A DNA stretch of 14,713 nucleotides from CAZKTO01 sp964555685 (GTDB lineage Bacteria; Chloroflexota; Dehalococcoidia; SHYB01): the NCBI GenBank assembly GCA_964555685.1, contig CAZKTO010000072.1:1-14713 (forward strand), written 5' to 3'. The notes below the pieces were generated by a model. The model was given only the letters and a program-made list of their open reading frames with translations. It was not told where the DNA came from and searched no databases. This document shows, piece by piece, positions 5,875 through 14,713 of the stretch. The number at the start of each line of letters is the position of its first letter. The stretch's first letter is position 1. The translations under genes and the position numbers were made by a program.

Positions 5875-7590
5875 ATGGCATCGCTGTGGCGGATCCCATC
5901 GTTGGTGACGACCGTCGCCGTGGCCGCGGGCCTCGTCGTGGCGGCGTGCGGCGGAGGCGAGGAGGAGCCGACGCCTGTGCCGCCCACGGCTCCGGCGCGC
6001 CCCACCGCGGCTGCGACCGCAGCCCCCACACCGGCGCCCACGCCGACGCCGACACCTCCACGACCCCGGTACGGCGGCCTGATGACCCTCCGTGCCACGG
6101 CGGCCGTGGCCGATAACTGGGACACCTACAATACGAGCGGCCAGTTTTCGGCCATCCCGCTGAACCTGCTGAATAATCTGACCATCCTGGACGCCGTTGA
6201 CGGGTCCACCATCCGGTCCGACCTCGCCACCTCCTGGGACGTCAGCGCCGATGGAAAGACGGTAACGTACCGGCTGCGCCGAGATGTCCGGTGGCATGAT
6301 GGGAAAGAGTTCAGCGCCGGGGACGTGATCTCCAGCATCGCCAAGGCCAAGCGCCCCGACGATCCGACAGAGGTTGTCCACGTCAATCGCCTGGCCGCGG
6401 TCGAAACCGTGGACGCGCCGGACCCCCTCACGGTCCGCATCACGCTGGCCAAGCCGAGCGTCTCCTTCCTGGTGTTCATGTCTGTGCCGCCCTTGACGAT
6501 CTATCCAGCGCACCTGTTGCCCATCAAGGAGTGGCAGTCCAAGAAAGCTATCGGCACTGGTCCCTTTGTGTTCAAAGAGCACAAGTTCGCCGACTCGGCG
6601 GAGTTGGTTCGCAACCCTCGCTACTTCAAATCCGATGCCCAGGGCACCGCGCTCCCCTATCTCGACGGCGTACGCTACATCTGGATCAATGACCACGCCT
6701 TGGCGGCCAGCGCCTTCCGGACGGGCAGGATCGATTGCGCGTGCATCCTTCAAAGCGACCTCTTCCCCACGTTCAAAGATGAGGCGGTCAAGGAGATTCC
6801 TGGACTGCAGGTGGGCGGTGGAACGAGCCTCGACTTTCTTTTCTTCAACACGGCGAGGCCGCCGTTCAACAGCGTGACGGTTCGCCGGGCTGTGTCCATT
6901 GGCATCGATCGAAAGTTCCTCGCCGACTCGATCCGTGGCGGCGGTGGCTACTATCCGCCGGGCTACTTCGTGCCGGAAGGGCGGGGCGGAAAGCTCAGCC
7001 TCCCGGACAAGGAGTTGCAGGGAATCCCTGGTTTCCGGGTGCCCAAGGACGCGGACATCCAACTGGCTCGCCAGCTCTTTGCCGAAGCTGGGGTGAACCC
7101 TGCGGCGCTGACGCCGCAGTACCTGTCGACGCAACCGGTGCTGGAGGTGGCGGAGGCCGTCGCCTCCGTGCTGGCCGGCCTGGGGATCAAAGTGAAAGTA
7201 GACCTAGCCGCAGGAGGAGCGGGACGGCTCGAAAAACTACGCCGGGGCGACTTTGACATGGCTGACAACGGGGGAGGCGGATCGTTCGACGACCCGGCGG
7301 ACTTTGTGATCCCATACGCCAGCACCGGCGGCGGGCAAAACTATGGCAAGTACTCGAACCCACAGGTGGATGCCATCCTGACGCAACAGGAGACTGAACT
7401 GGACCCGGTCAAGAGGAGGAGCCTGCTCGCCGACGTCCAACGGAAGCTCCTGGAGGACGCGGCCTTTGTGCCGCTGCACCTCTTCCCGGTGTTTTTTGGT
7501 GCGCAGCCCTTTGTTCGCGGGTTTCCGGTCGACCGCGCCTACGTGGTGAGTTCGGCCTGGCGGCACGAGACGGTCTGGTTTGACAGGTAA
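5875..7590 (+). CDS. Family-5 ABC solute-binding lipoprotein (peptide/nickel type)
   Basis: The 571-residue product has a lipoprotein signal peptide: a hydrophobic stretch at about 10-24 ends in lipobox VVAAC with Cys25. A low-complexity Thr/Pro/Ala linker (about 31-64) follows, of a kind common in Chloroflexota lipoproteins. The mature part matches the SBP_bac_5 fold, with YRLRRDVRWHDGKEFSAGDV early and IGTGPFVFKE near 225. Such proteins deliver oligopeptides, sugars, nickel or other solutes to an ABC importer at the membrane. No permease or ATPase gene is adjacent, so this is an orphan receptor within the window. Its ATG follows AGGAGGAGGA (5861-5870) and lies 12 nt after the PEP synthase stop. 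Third-position G+C is lower than in its neighbours, hinting at a different history. The ligand cannot be inferred. Confidence 0.92.
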   Translation: MASLWRIPSLVTTVAVAAGLVVAACGGGEEEPTPVPPTAPARPTAAATAAPTPAPTPTPTPPRPRYGGLMTLRATAAVADNWDTYNTSGQFSAIPLNLLNNLTILDAVDGSTIRSDLATSWDVSADGKTVTYRLRRDVRWHDGKEFSAGDVISSIAKAKRPDDPTEVVHVNRLAAVETVDAPDPLTVRITLAKPSVSFLVFMSVPPLTIYPAHLLPIKEWQSKKAIGTGPFVFKEHKFADSAELVRNPRYFKSDAQGTALPYLDGVRYIWINDHALAASAFRTGRIDCACILQSDLFPTFKDEAVKEIPGLQVGGGTSLDFLFFNTARPPFNSVTVRRAVSIGIDRKFLADSIRGGGGYYPPGYFVPEGRGGKLSLPDKELQGIPGFRVPKDADIQLARQLFAEAGVNPAALTPQYLSTQPVLEVAEAVASVLAGLGIKVKVDLAAGGAGRLEKLRRGDFDMADNGGGGSFDDPADFVIPYASTGGGQNYGKYSNPQVDAILTQQETELDPVKRRSLLADVQRKLLEDAAFVPLHLFPVFFGAQPFVRGFPVDRAYVVSSAWRHETVWFDR

Positions 7591-7844
7591 GCGCGAGCGA
7601 GTGGAACGCGTTTGCGGGAAGCGGGCCTGTGACATGGGCGCTCATTTCCGATTGGAGCGGGTGCTGAACGGCGTCTGCCCGACACGGTGACGCTGCTCCT
7701 CGTCGGCCCGGTTCGATGGGGCGCCCGCAACCGCCCTCTCTGGTCTGACCGGTCACATGCCTGGCGCCAGCCGCCCGCGCTCCATTCGCCCTAGGCGCCG
7801 CGCGGGCCCCGGAGCCGAAGTCGCGAGCCGCGAAGCGAACGCCT
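7591..7844. other. Gene-free gap with a possible permease scrap
   Basis: This 254-bp stretch separates the binding-protein gene from dgt. No T-tract terminator and no convincing promoter are visible. A 10-bp palindrome TGACCGGTCA lies at 7746-7755. Bases 7666-7710 read ERRLPDTVTLLLVGP in one frame, which resembles the RLPxT segment just before a membrane helix in dipeptide-type ABC permeases. The frame has no start or continuing gene around it. It may be a decayed permease remnant or chance. Confidence 0.3.
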
Positions 7845-8951
7845 ATGCAGATCGAGTCATCCGTCCAGCGGCGGGCCGAGGAGCGGGAGGCCGCTCTCGC
7901 TCCCCTCGCCGCCCGCAGCGCCGCCTCCCGCGGCCGCGAGCGCCCCGAGCCGCCTGATCCGCTCCGCTCCCCCTACCAGGTGGACCGCGACCGTATCGTC
8001 CGCACCAAGGCCTTCCGCCGCCTCAAGCACAAGACCCAGGTCTTCCTCGCACCCCTGGGCGATCACTACCTCACCCGCCTCACCCACACCATGGAGGTGG
8101 CCGCCCTCGCCCGCACCGTCGTCCGCGCCCTCAACCTCAACGAGGACCTGACGGAGGCTATCTGCCTGGGCCACGACCTGGGGCACGCCCCCTTCGGTCA
8201 CCTGGGCGAGGCCACCTTGGCCCAGCTCCATCCCGGCGGCTTCCGGCACAACCGCCAGAGCGTCCGCGTCGTCGAGGTCCTGGAGAACGACGGCCAGGGG
8301 CTCAACCTCACCTGGGAGGTGCGCCAGGGCATCCTGCGCCACTCCAAGTCTCGCACGGGCATCGAAGGGCGCCCGAACCCGGAGCTGGACACCCTGGAGG
8401 CCCAGGCCGCCAAGATCGCCGACGCCCTGGCCTACATTACCCACGATGCGGACGACGCCATCCGCGCCGGCGTCATCGCGGACGCCGATCTGCCCCCGGA
8501 CGTTGTGGCGGCCCTGGGGCGGGACCGGTCTCAGTGGCCGTCCCTCATGGCCCGCGACATCGTCGGCGCCTCCTGGGCCGCCTCCGGCGACGGGCGCTCC
8601 GAGGGCGGCGCCCGCCCGTTCATCGAGATGGGCGCGGCGGTCAGCGCCGCCGCTAACCGCCTGCGCGAGTTCCTCTTCCAGCGCGTCTACGAGCCCACCA
8701 GCGCCGGCGAGCAGGCGGATCGCGCCCGCGAGATCATCGCTCTCCTCTACGGCCACTTCCGTGACCATCCCGCCGGCATCCCGGACGAGTACCGCCTCCG
8801 CGGCGAGGAGCCGGGCCGCATGGCCCTCGACTACGTCTCCGGCATGACCGATGGCTACGCCCTGCGCGTCGCCGAGGGGCTCCGCCCGGGCGTTACCAAG
8901 GGCTTCCGAGAGATCGGTGTCCCGCTGCCCCTCCCGGCGACCGGGCGGTAG
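7845..8951 (+). CDS. dgt: dGTPase-like HD-domain deoxynucleotide triphosphohydrolase
   Basis: The 368-residue product belongs to the deoxyguanosinetriphosphate triphosphohydrolase-like HD family, which cleaves dNTPs to the nucleoside and tripolyphosphate and so adjusts dNTP pools. Seen: RSPYQVDRDRI and KAFRRLKHKTQVF (near 42-67), the first metal His81 in RLTHTMEV, the His110-Asp111 pair in CLGHDLGHAPFGH with His114 and His118, and YITHDADDAIRAG in the middle. These are the conserved metal and active-site positions of the family. The start at ATG 7845 has only a weak purine run (GAAGCG) upstream. It precedes dnaG by 21 nt and rpoD beyond that; this order recurs in several bacterial phyla and suggests co-expression with the replication and transcription machinery. 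Whether dGTP is the preferred substrate is not visible. Confidence 0.92.
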   Translation: MQIESSVQRRAEEREAALAPLAARSAASRGRERPEPPDPLRSPYQVDRDRIVRTKAFRRLKHKTQVFLAPLGDHYLTRLTHTMEVAALARTVVRALNLNEDLTEAICLGHDLGHAPFGHLGEATLAQLHPGGFRHNRQSVRVVEVLENDGQGLNLTWEVRQGILRHSKSRTGIEGRPNPELDTLEAQAAKIADALAYITHDADDAIRAGVIADADLPPDVVAALGRDRSQWPSLMARDIVGASWAASGDGRSEGGARPFIEMGAAVSAAANRLREFLFQRVYEPTSAGEQADRAREIIALLYGHFRDHPAGIPDEYRLRGEEPGRMALDYVSGMTDGYALRVAEGLRPGVTKGFREIGVPLPLPATGR

Positions 8952-8972
8952 AGGAGAGCCGGCGCATACGCC

Positions 8973-10823
8973 ATGTCCGTAGCTGACGACATCAAGGCCA
9001 AGATCGATATCGTCGCCTTCGTGGGTGAGACGACGCCGCTCAAGAAAGCGGGGAGGAACTTCTCCGCCGCCTGCCCCTTCCACAGCGAGCGGACGCCATC
9101 CTTCTTCGTCTTCCCGGACCGGCAGACCTGGCGCTGCTTCGGCGCCTGCGCCACCGGCGGCGACATCTTCTCCTTCGTCATGCGGCGCGAAGGCCTCGGA
9201 TTCGGCGAGGCGCTGCGCCTGCTGGCGGCCCGCGCCGGCGTCCCGCTCGCCGATCCGCGCCTCTCGGGCGAGCAGGCCCGCAGGAGCGAGCGGCTTAAGG
9301 CCATCAACCGCTCCGCCGCCATCCTCTTCCACCGCACGCTCCTCGAGGCCCCCGAGGCCCAGCCGGCGCGGGATCACCTCCAGCATCGCGGTCTGGACGA
9401 TGCGACCATCGAGGAGTTCCGCCTGGGCTACTGCCCCGTCAGCCGGGCGGTCCTGGAACGCCACCTCGCCGCCGAGGGCTTCACGCCCGAGGAGCTGGAC
9501 GCCGCCGGACTCGTGCGCCGCCGCGACGATGGCTCCGCCTACACGCTCTTTCGCGGCCGCCTCATGATCCCCATCCAGGACGAGCGCAGCGACTACCTGG
9601 GCTTCGGCGCCCGCGCCCTGGACGACTCCAACCCCAAGTACCTCAACTCCCCCCAGAGCGAGCTCTTCGAGAAGGGCGCCGTCCTCTACGCCATCCACCG
9701 CGCCCGCGACGCCATCCGCGAGGCCGGCTGCGCTGTGATTGTGGAGGGCTACATGGATGCCCTGGCCGCCCATCAGCACGGCTACCGCAACGTCGTCGCC
9801 TCCATGGGGACCGCCCTCACCGAGCGGCAGGTGGCGAGCCTGACCCGCCTCGCCGGCCGCTTCTACCTGGCCCTGGACCCCGACGCCGCCGGCGACGAGG
9901 CTACGCTGCGCAGCCTGGAGTCCTCCTGGCGCATCCTGGACCGGAACCCGCGCGGGTATGCGGGCCCGGCGCCCAGCGCGGGCCTCACCGCCCCCGAGAC
10001 CCGGCCCGTGCCCGAGCTCCTGGTCATGGACCTCCCCAGGGGCAAGGACCCGGACGAGCTTATCCGGGAGGACCCCGCCGCCTGGGAGCGGCACATCGCC
10101 GGCGCCACGCCCGTCATCGACTACGTCTTCGCCGCCGTCGTGGCCCGGTTCGACGCCTCGACCGCCCAGGGAAAGACGACGATCACGCGGCGTCTCGCCC
10201 CCCTCATCCACAACGCCGAGAGCGTCTTCGAACAGAATGAGCGCATCGCCAAACTTGCGCGGATGCTCAAAGAGGGGGAGAATGTAATAAGGCTAGCCGT
10301 CGGGGGCCTGCGCGGCGCGAAGCAAGGCCCCAGGAGGGGCGGGCCGGACCTTCAGGCGGGCTCCCAGGTCCTCTCCCAGCCGCCAAGGGACCTGCTGGAA
10401 GAGTATTGCCTGGCGACGCTGCTCCACTATCCTGAGTTGCTGCCCCAGGCGTCGGACCTGGAGCCAGAGGACTTTCTGAAGGCCCAGAACCGGGAGGTCT
10501 TCAAGGCCCTCGCCCGGGCCGTCCCGGCGGAGTCGCTCAAAGACCAGTTGGACCCGGCCATGCATCCGGACCTGGACGCGCTCTTCACGCTCCCGCTGGT
10601 GCCCGCGCCCCACTGGGAGCGGGAGGAGGCCTTGCGCGACTACGTCCGGCGGCTCCAGAAGCGCCGCGTCGATATGGGCCTGGAGGCCCTGCAGGCCCGC
10701 TACGCCACCGGTGACATCTCGGCGGAAGAGGCCGGGGCGCAGGCGGAGGTCCTCATCGCGGAGCGCTGCCGCATCGATGGCGTCAGCCCCGCGGGAGAGA
10801 TCCGCCCCGCCACCGGCAGTTAG
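8973..10823 (+). CDS. dnaG: DNA primase DnaG
   Basis: DnaG makes the RNA primers for leading- and lagging-strand synthesis at the replication fork. At 616 residues it is full length. The zinc-binding domain (1-100) has CPFH (Cys34, His37) and then Cys55 and Cys59 in CFGAC; the last pair is CxxxC where E. coli has CxxC. The RNA polymerase core includes the TOPRIM fold with Glu258 in VEGYMD and Asp302/Asp304 in LDPDAAGDEA. A basic, Gly-rich linker (near 447-465) leads to the C-terminal helicase-interaction domain (about 475-600). The start at ATG 8973 gives the canonical MSVADDIKAKIDIV opening, although the nearest purine-rich ribosome binding site (GAGGAGAG) is about 15 nt upstream. The gene ends 8 nt before rpoD, so the two are almost certainly co-transcribed. 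Confidence 0.97.
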   Translation: MSVADDIKAKIDIVAFVGETTPLKKAGRNFSAACPFHSERTPSFFVFPDRQTWRCFGACATGGDIFSFVMRREGLGFGEALRLLAARAGVPLADPRLSGEQARRSERLKAINRSAAILFHRTLLEAPEAQPARDHLQHRGLDDATIEEFRLGYCPVSRAVLERHLAAEGFTPEELDAAGLVRRRDDGSAYTLFRGRLMIPIQDERSDYLGFGARALDDSNPKYLNSPQSELFEKGAVLYAIHRARDAIREAGCAVIVEGYMDALAAHQHGYRNVVASMGTALTERQVASLTRLAGRFYLALDPDAAGDEATLRSLESSWRILDRNPRGYAGPAPSAGLTAPETRPVPELLVMDLPRGKDPDELIREDPAAWERHIAGATPVIDYVFAAVVARFDASTAQGKTTITRRLAPLIHNAESVFEQNERIAKLARMLKEGENVIRLAVGGLRGAKQGPRRGGPDLQAGSQVLSQPPRDLLEEYCLATLLHYPELLPQASDLEPEDFLKAQNREVFKALARAVPAESLKDQLDPAMHPDLDALFTLPLVPAPHWEREEALRDYVRRLQKRRVDMGLEALQARYATGDISAEEAGAQAEVLIAERCRIDGVSPAGEIRPATGS

Positions 10824-10831
10824 GGGAAGGA

Positions 10832-12373
<1,542 letters not shown>

Positions 12374-12397
12374 GAAGAAGGGCGGCAGGAGGCCAAC

Positions 12398-12613
12398 GTG
12401 AAATTCCCCGTCGTGCTCACTGTGGACGAGGACGGTAAGTACACAGCGGAGGTTCCCATCATTCCGGGCTGCATCTCCTGCGGTGACACCAGGGAAGAGG
12501 CGCTCCGCAACATCCAGGACGCCATCCGACTGTGCCTGGCATCCCAGGAAGCAGAAGGGTGGGAGCTGCCGGCCCAATACAGCATTGAGCACGTCGAAGT
12601 CGCCGCCGCATAG
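12398..12613 (+). CDS. hicB: HicB-family antitoxin
   Basis: The 71-residue product matches the short HicB antitoxin type, a partial RNase-H-like fold that binds and neutralises the HicA RNase. The signature is clear: DEDGKYTAEVP, IPGCISCGDTREEALRN. The protein ends soon after this fold, and no ribbon-helix-helix or helix-turn-helix DNA-binding domain is present. Classical self-repression by HicB is therefore not evident. The GTG start at 12398 has AGGAGG at 12387-12392, five bases upstream. It begins 24 nt after the rpoD stop with no separate promoter visible, so transcription probably comes from the dgt-dnaG-rpoD operon. Its stop overlaps the hicA start by one base. Third-position G+C is lower than in rpoD, consistent with acquisition. 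Confidence 0.9.
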   Translation: MKFPVVLTVDEDGKYTAEVPIIPGCISCGDTREEALRNIQDAIRLCLASQEAEGWELPAQYSIEHVEVAAA

Positions 12614-12837
12614 TGCCGGCTACCCCACTTGTCACGTTCGATGAGCTGATCAGCGCCCTGCGACAGGTCGGTTATGAGATCGTCCGCCAGACCGGAGGCC
12701 ACGTGCGGCTCCGCTGTCAGGGGCGGCAGCCAGTGACGGTGCCCCGGAAACCAGAGATACCCAGAGGTACGCTTCGAGCCATCCTACGAACCGCCGACAT
12801 ATCTCTCGAAGAATTTATCCGATTGCTGCGCCGGTAA
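12613..12837 (+). CDS. hicA: HicA-family mRNA interferase toxin
   Basis: The 74-residue product resembles HicA/YcfA, a small double-stranded-RNA-binding-fold RNase that cleaves mRNA during stress when HicB is lost. The conserved pattern includes ALRQVGYEIVRQTGGHVRLR, with His30 in the GGH motif as the probable catalytic His (usually GSH), and VTVPRKPEIPRGTLRAILR. The final helix, ISLEEFIRLLRR, is typical. The start is GTG 12613 in the string TAGTG, sharing its G with the hicB stop codon, so translation is coupled to the antitoxin. Order is antitoxin first, the reverse of E. coli hicAB but common elsewhere. No ribosome binding site of its own is evident. Confidence 0.88.
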   Translation: MPATPLVTFDELISALRQVGYEIVRQTGGHVRLRCQGRQPVTVPRKPEIPRGTLRAILRTADISLEEFIRLLRR

Positions 12838-12877
12838 ACGCAGCCCAGGTTCGGGTCACGTAGGAAACGGGTGATGG

Positions 12878-12938
12878 GCCCTACACAAGCTACGTCACCC
12901 CAGCCGGAGCAAGAAGCTCAAGGACTTTCTGGAGTAGG
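12878..12938 (+). pseudogene. Displaced copy of the rpoD 3' end
   Basis: In frame, this segment reads ALHKLRHPSRSKKLKDFLE and a TAG stop, matching the last 19 residues of RpoD except Arg498 to His. There are seven base differences over 61. Five of the six altered codons are synonymous (GCG/GCC, CTC/CTA twice, CGC/CGG, GAA/GAG). A TGA stop lies two codons before the homology in the same frame, and similarity ends abruptly there. It is not a functional gene. It looks like either the original rpoD end displaced by an insertion or a piece of a related rpoD carried in with hicBA. Confidence 0.88.
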
Positions 12939-12971
12939 GCCTAGGACTCAGTCACGTTAGCTTCTGCATAT

Positions 12972-13223
12972 TGTCATGCTGAGAGGCTGTGAACAAATCG
13001 CCCGTAGGGGCGGGCCCCCGTGCCCGCCCCTCTGGGGCAACCACGGGGGGTTGCCCCTACGAAGAAAAAAATTCACAATCTCTGAGCCCTTCGGCGGAGC
13101 CTGTCCCTTCGGCGGGGCTCAGGGTAAACTCCGGGTCTGGGGTCGGGGGGCCTATCGAGTGAGTGCGTGCCCCACCCCAGATTCTTCGTCGTCCCGATAG
13201 CATCGGGACTCCTCAGAATGACA
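12972..13223. repeat. Composite ~250-bp inverted-repeat element
   Basis: The ends TGTCATGCTGAG (12972-12983) and CTCAGAATGACA (13212-13223) are inverted repeats with 11 of 12 matches. Inside are several further structures. CGTAGGGGC at 13003-13011 pairs with GCCCCTACG at 13053-13061, with a nested perfect stem GGGGCAACC (13034-13042)/GGTTGCCCC (13049-13057). CTGAGCCC (13082-13089) pairs with GGGCTCAG (13115-13122) and encloses two direct copies of CCCTTCGGCGG, 18 bp apart. GTCCCGAT (13191-13198) pairs with ATCGGGAC (13202-13209). The element fills most of the 312-bp gap between the rpoD end copy and the convergent ffh; no gene is seen. It may help stop transcription from both sides. Confidence 0.65.
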
Positions 13224-13228
13224 TCTCC

Positions 13229-13244
13229 AAAAAACTGTCGCGAC
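13229..13244 (-). terminator. Possible weak terminator after ffh
   Basis: On the minus strand, six bases after the ffh stop, GTCGCGAC is followed by AG and TTTTTT. The T-tract is right for an intrinsic terminator, but the preceding palindrome has no room for a loop, so the stem would be poor. The next stem downstream is the GTCCCGAT hairpin at 13191-13209. Confidence 0.25.
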
Positions 13245-13250
13245 TGACTA

Positions 13251-14585
<1,335 letters not shown>

Positions 14586-14614
14586 GGACCGTTTGGTTGT
14601 ACCCCCAAGGGTCT

Positions 14615-14644
14615 ATTGTACGGATGCGCCGGGAGCATCGTCTA
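14615..14644 (-). promoter_or_regulatory. Possible promoter for ffh
   Basis: On the minus strand a -10 box TACAAT (14620 to 14615) lies 18 bp from a -35-like TAGACG (14644 to 14639). The -10 box has five of six consensus bases and the -35 four of six. Transcription would start near 14608, leaving a leader of about 22 nt with only a G-rich stretch (TTGGGGGT) and no close Shine-Dalgarno motif. Confidence 0.45.
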
Positions 14645-14672
14645 CGGGCCTGCCAGGGTCGTTGGGTTGTCC

Positions 14673-14705
14673 TGGGAACCCTTTCTTGACAGAAAGGTGT
14701 TCCCA
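14673..14705. repeat. Long hairpin at the right edge
   Basis: TGGGAACCCTTTCT (14673-14686) pairs with AGAAAGGTGTTCCCA (14691-14705) around TGAC with a single-base bulge, giving about 14 bp of stem. A perfect -35 hexamer TTGACA (14686-14691) falls in the loop region on the plus strand, but the matching -10 would lie beyond the window. The structure may be an intergenic repeat, a terminator of a gene to the right, or an operator; the window ends too soon to tell. Confidence 0.5.
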
Positions 14706-14713
14706 GACCCTCC

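Noticed and set aside
3487..7134. A 1215-codon open frame antisense to PEP synthase and the binding protein
   Set aside because: It spans two well-recognised genes and their junction on the other strand, and its translation is a monotonous Gly/Asp/Val/Leu/Arg-rich string with no domain. High third-position G+C in the real genes removes stops from this frame.
7857..10211. A 784-codon antisense frame across dgt and dnaG
   Set aside because: Same compositional shadow effect. It covers two genes with clear catalytic motifs, and its product has no recognisable family.
12841..12880. Possible tRNA fragment (GGTTCGGGTCA resembles a T arm) beside the rpoD end copy, which would have suggested a tRNA integration site
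   Set aside because: No acceptor stem, anticodon arm or CCA end can be built around it. The only supportable repeat at this junction is the rpoD coding end.
12972..13223. CRISPR array, considered because of the repeated short modules
   Set aside because: The repeats are inverted and of varied length, with no evenly spaced direct repeats and unique spacers and no cas genes nearby. The single 18-bp spaced pair of CCCTTCGGCGG is not an array.
12969..13225. Short open frames in the repeat region between hicA and ffh
   Set aside because: They consist of translated hairpin modules, lack ribosome binding sites and resemble no protein. The sequence is better explained as intergenic repeats.

Overview
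The window is high-GC bacterial chromosomal DNA. Almost every third codon position in the core genes is G or C. The combination of a dgt-dnaG-rpoD cluster, a Thr/Pro-linker lipoprotein, acyl-CoA dehydrogenase and crotonase genes, PEP synthase and many short dispersed inverted repeats suggests a Chloroflexota lineage (Dehalococcoidia/SAR202-like). That placement is inference; no 16S rRNA or other taxonomic marker was compared. No rRNA, tRNA, CRISPR array or transposase is visible.

Layout. (1) 1-348: non-coding, packed with inverted repeats, including an imperfect ~112-bp inverted repeat with GTCATTGCGAGG-type ends. (2) 349-2512: an acyl-CoA dehydrogenase family gene and, after a repeat-filled gap, an enoyl-CoA hydratase, which could act in successive beta-oxidation-like steps. 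(3) 2548-3390, minus strand: an amidohydrolase-2 metal-dependent hydrolase/decarboxylase, convergent with the hydratase. (4) 3391-3600: divergent intergenic region with a good sigma-70-type promoter and a ~127-nt leader for the next gene. (5) 3601-7590: phosphoenolpyruvate synthase, then 12 nt later a family-5 solute-binding lipoprotein with no permease or ATPase gene beside it. (6) 7845-12373: dgt, dnaG and rpoD, closely spaced and co-directional, linking dNTP hydrolysis, replication priming and the housekeeping sigma factor. (7) 12398-12837: a hicB-hicA toxin-antitoxin pair immediately after rpoD. (8) 12878-12938: a second copy of the last ~19 codons of rpoD. (9) 12939-13250: another composite inverted-repeat element. 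(10) 13251-14585, minus strand: ffh, the SRP GTPase, with a plausible promoter near the right edge.

The most notable structure is at the 3' end of rpoD. hicBA is bracketed by the real rpoD terminus and a displaced copy that differs at 7 of 61 bases. Those differences fall in six codons, five of them synonymous. This looks like a small toxin-antitoxin module inserted at the end of the sigma factor gene, with a replacement or duplicate coding end and no recombinase. HicB is short and shows no DNA-binding domain, and no separate promoter is obvious, so the module probably depends on rpoD transcription.

I did not find a clearly new multi-gene system. The other points of interest are the dispersed repeat family, the dehydrogenase lacking the usual catalytic Glu, the orphan binding protein coupled to PEP synthase with a possible permease scrap behind it, and the PEP synthase leader.
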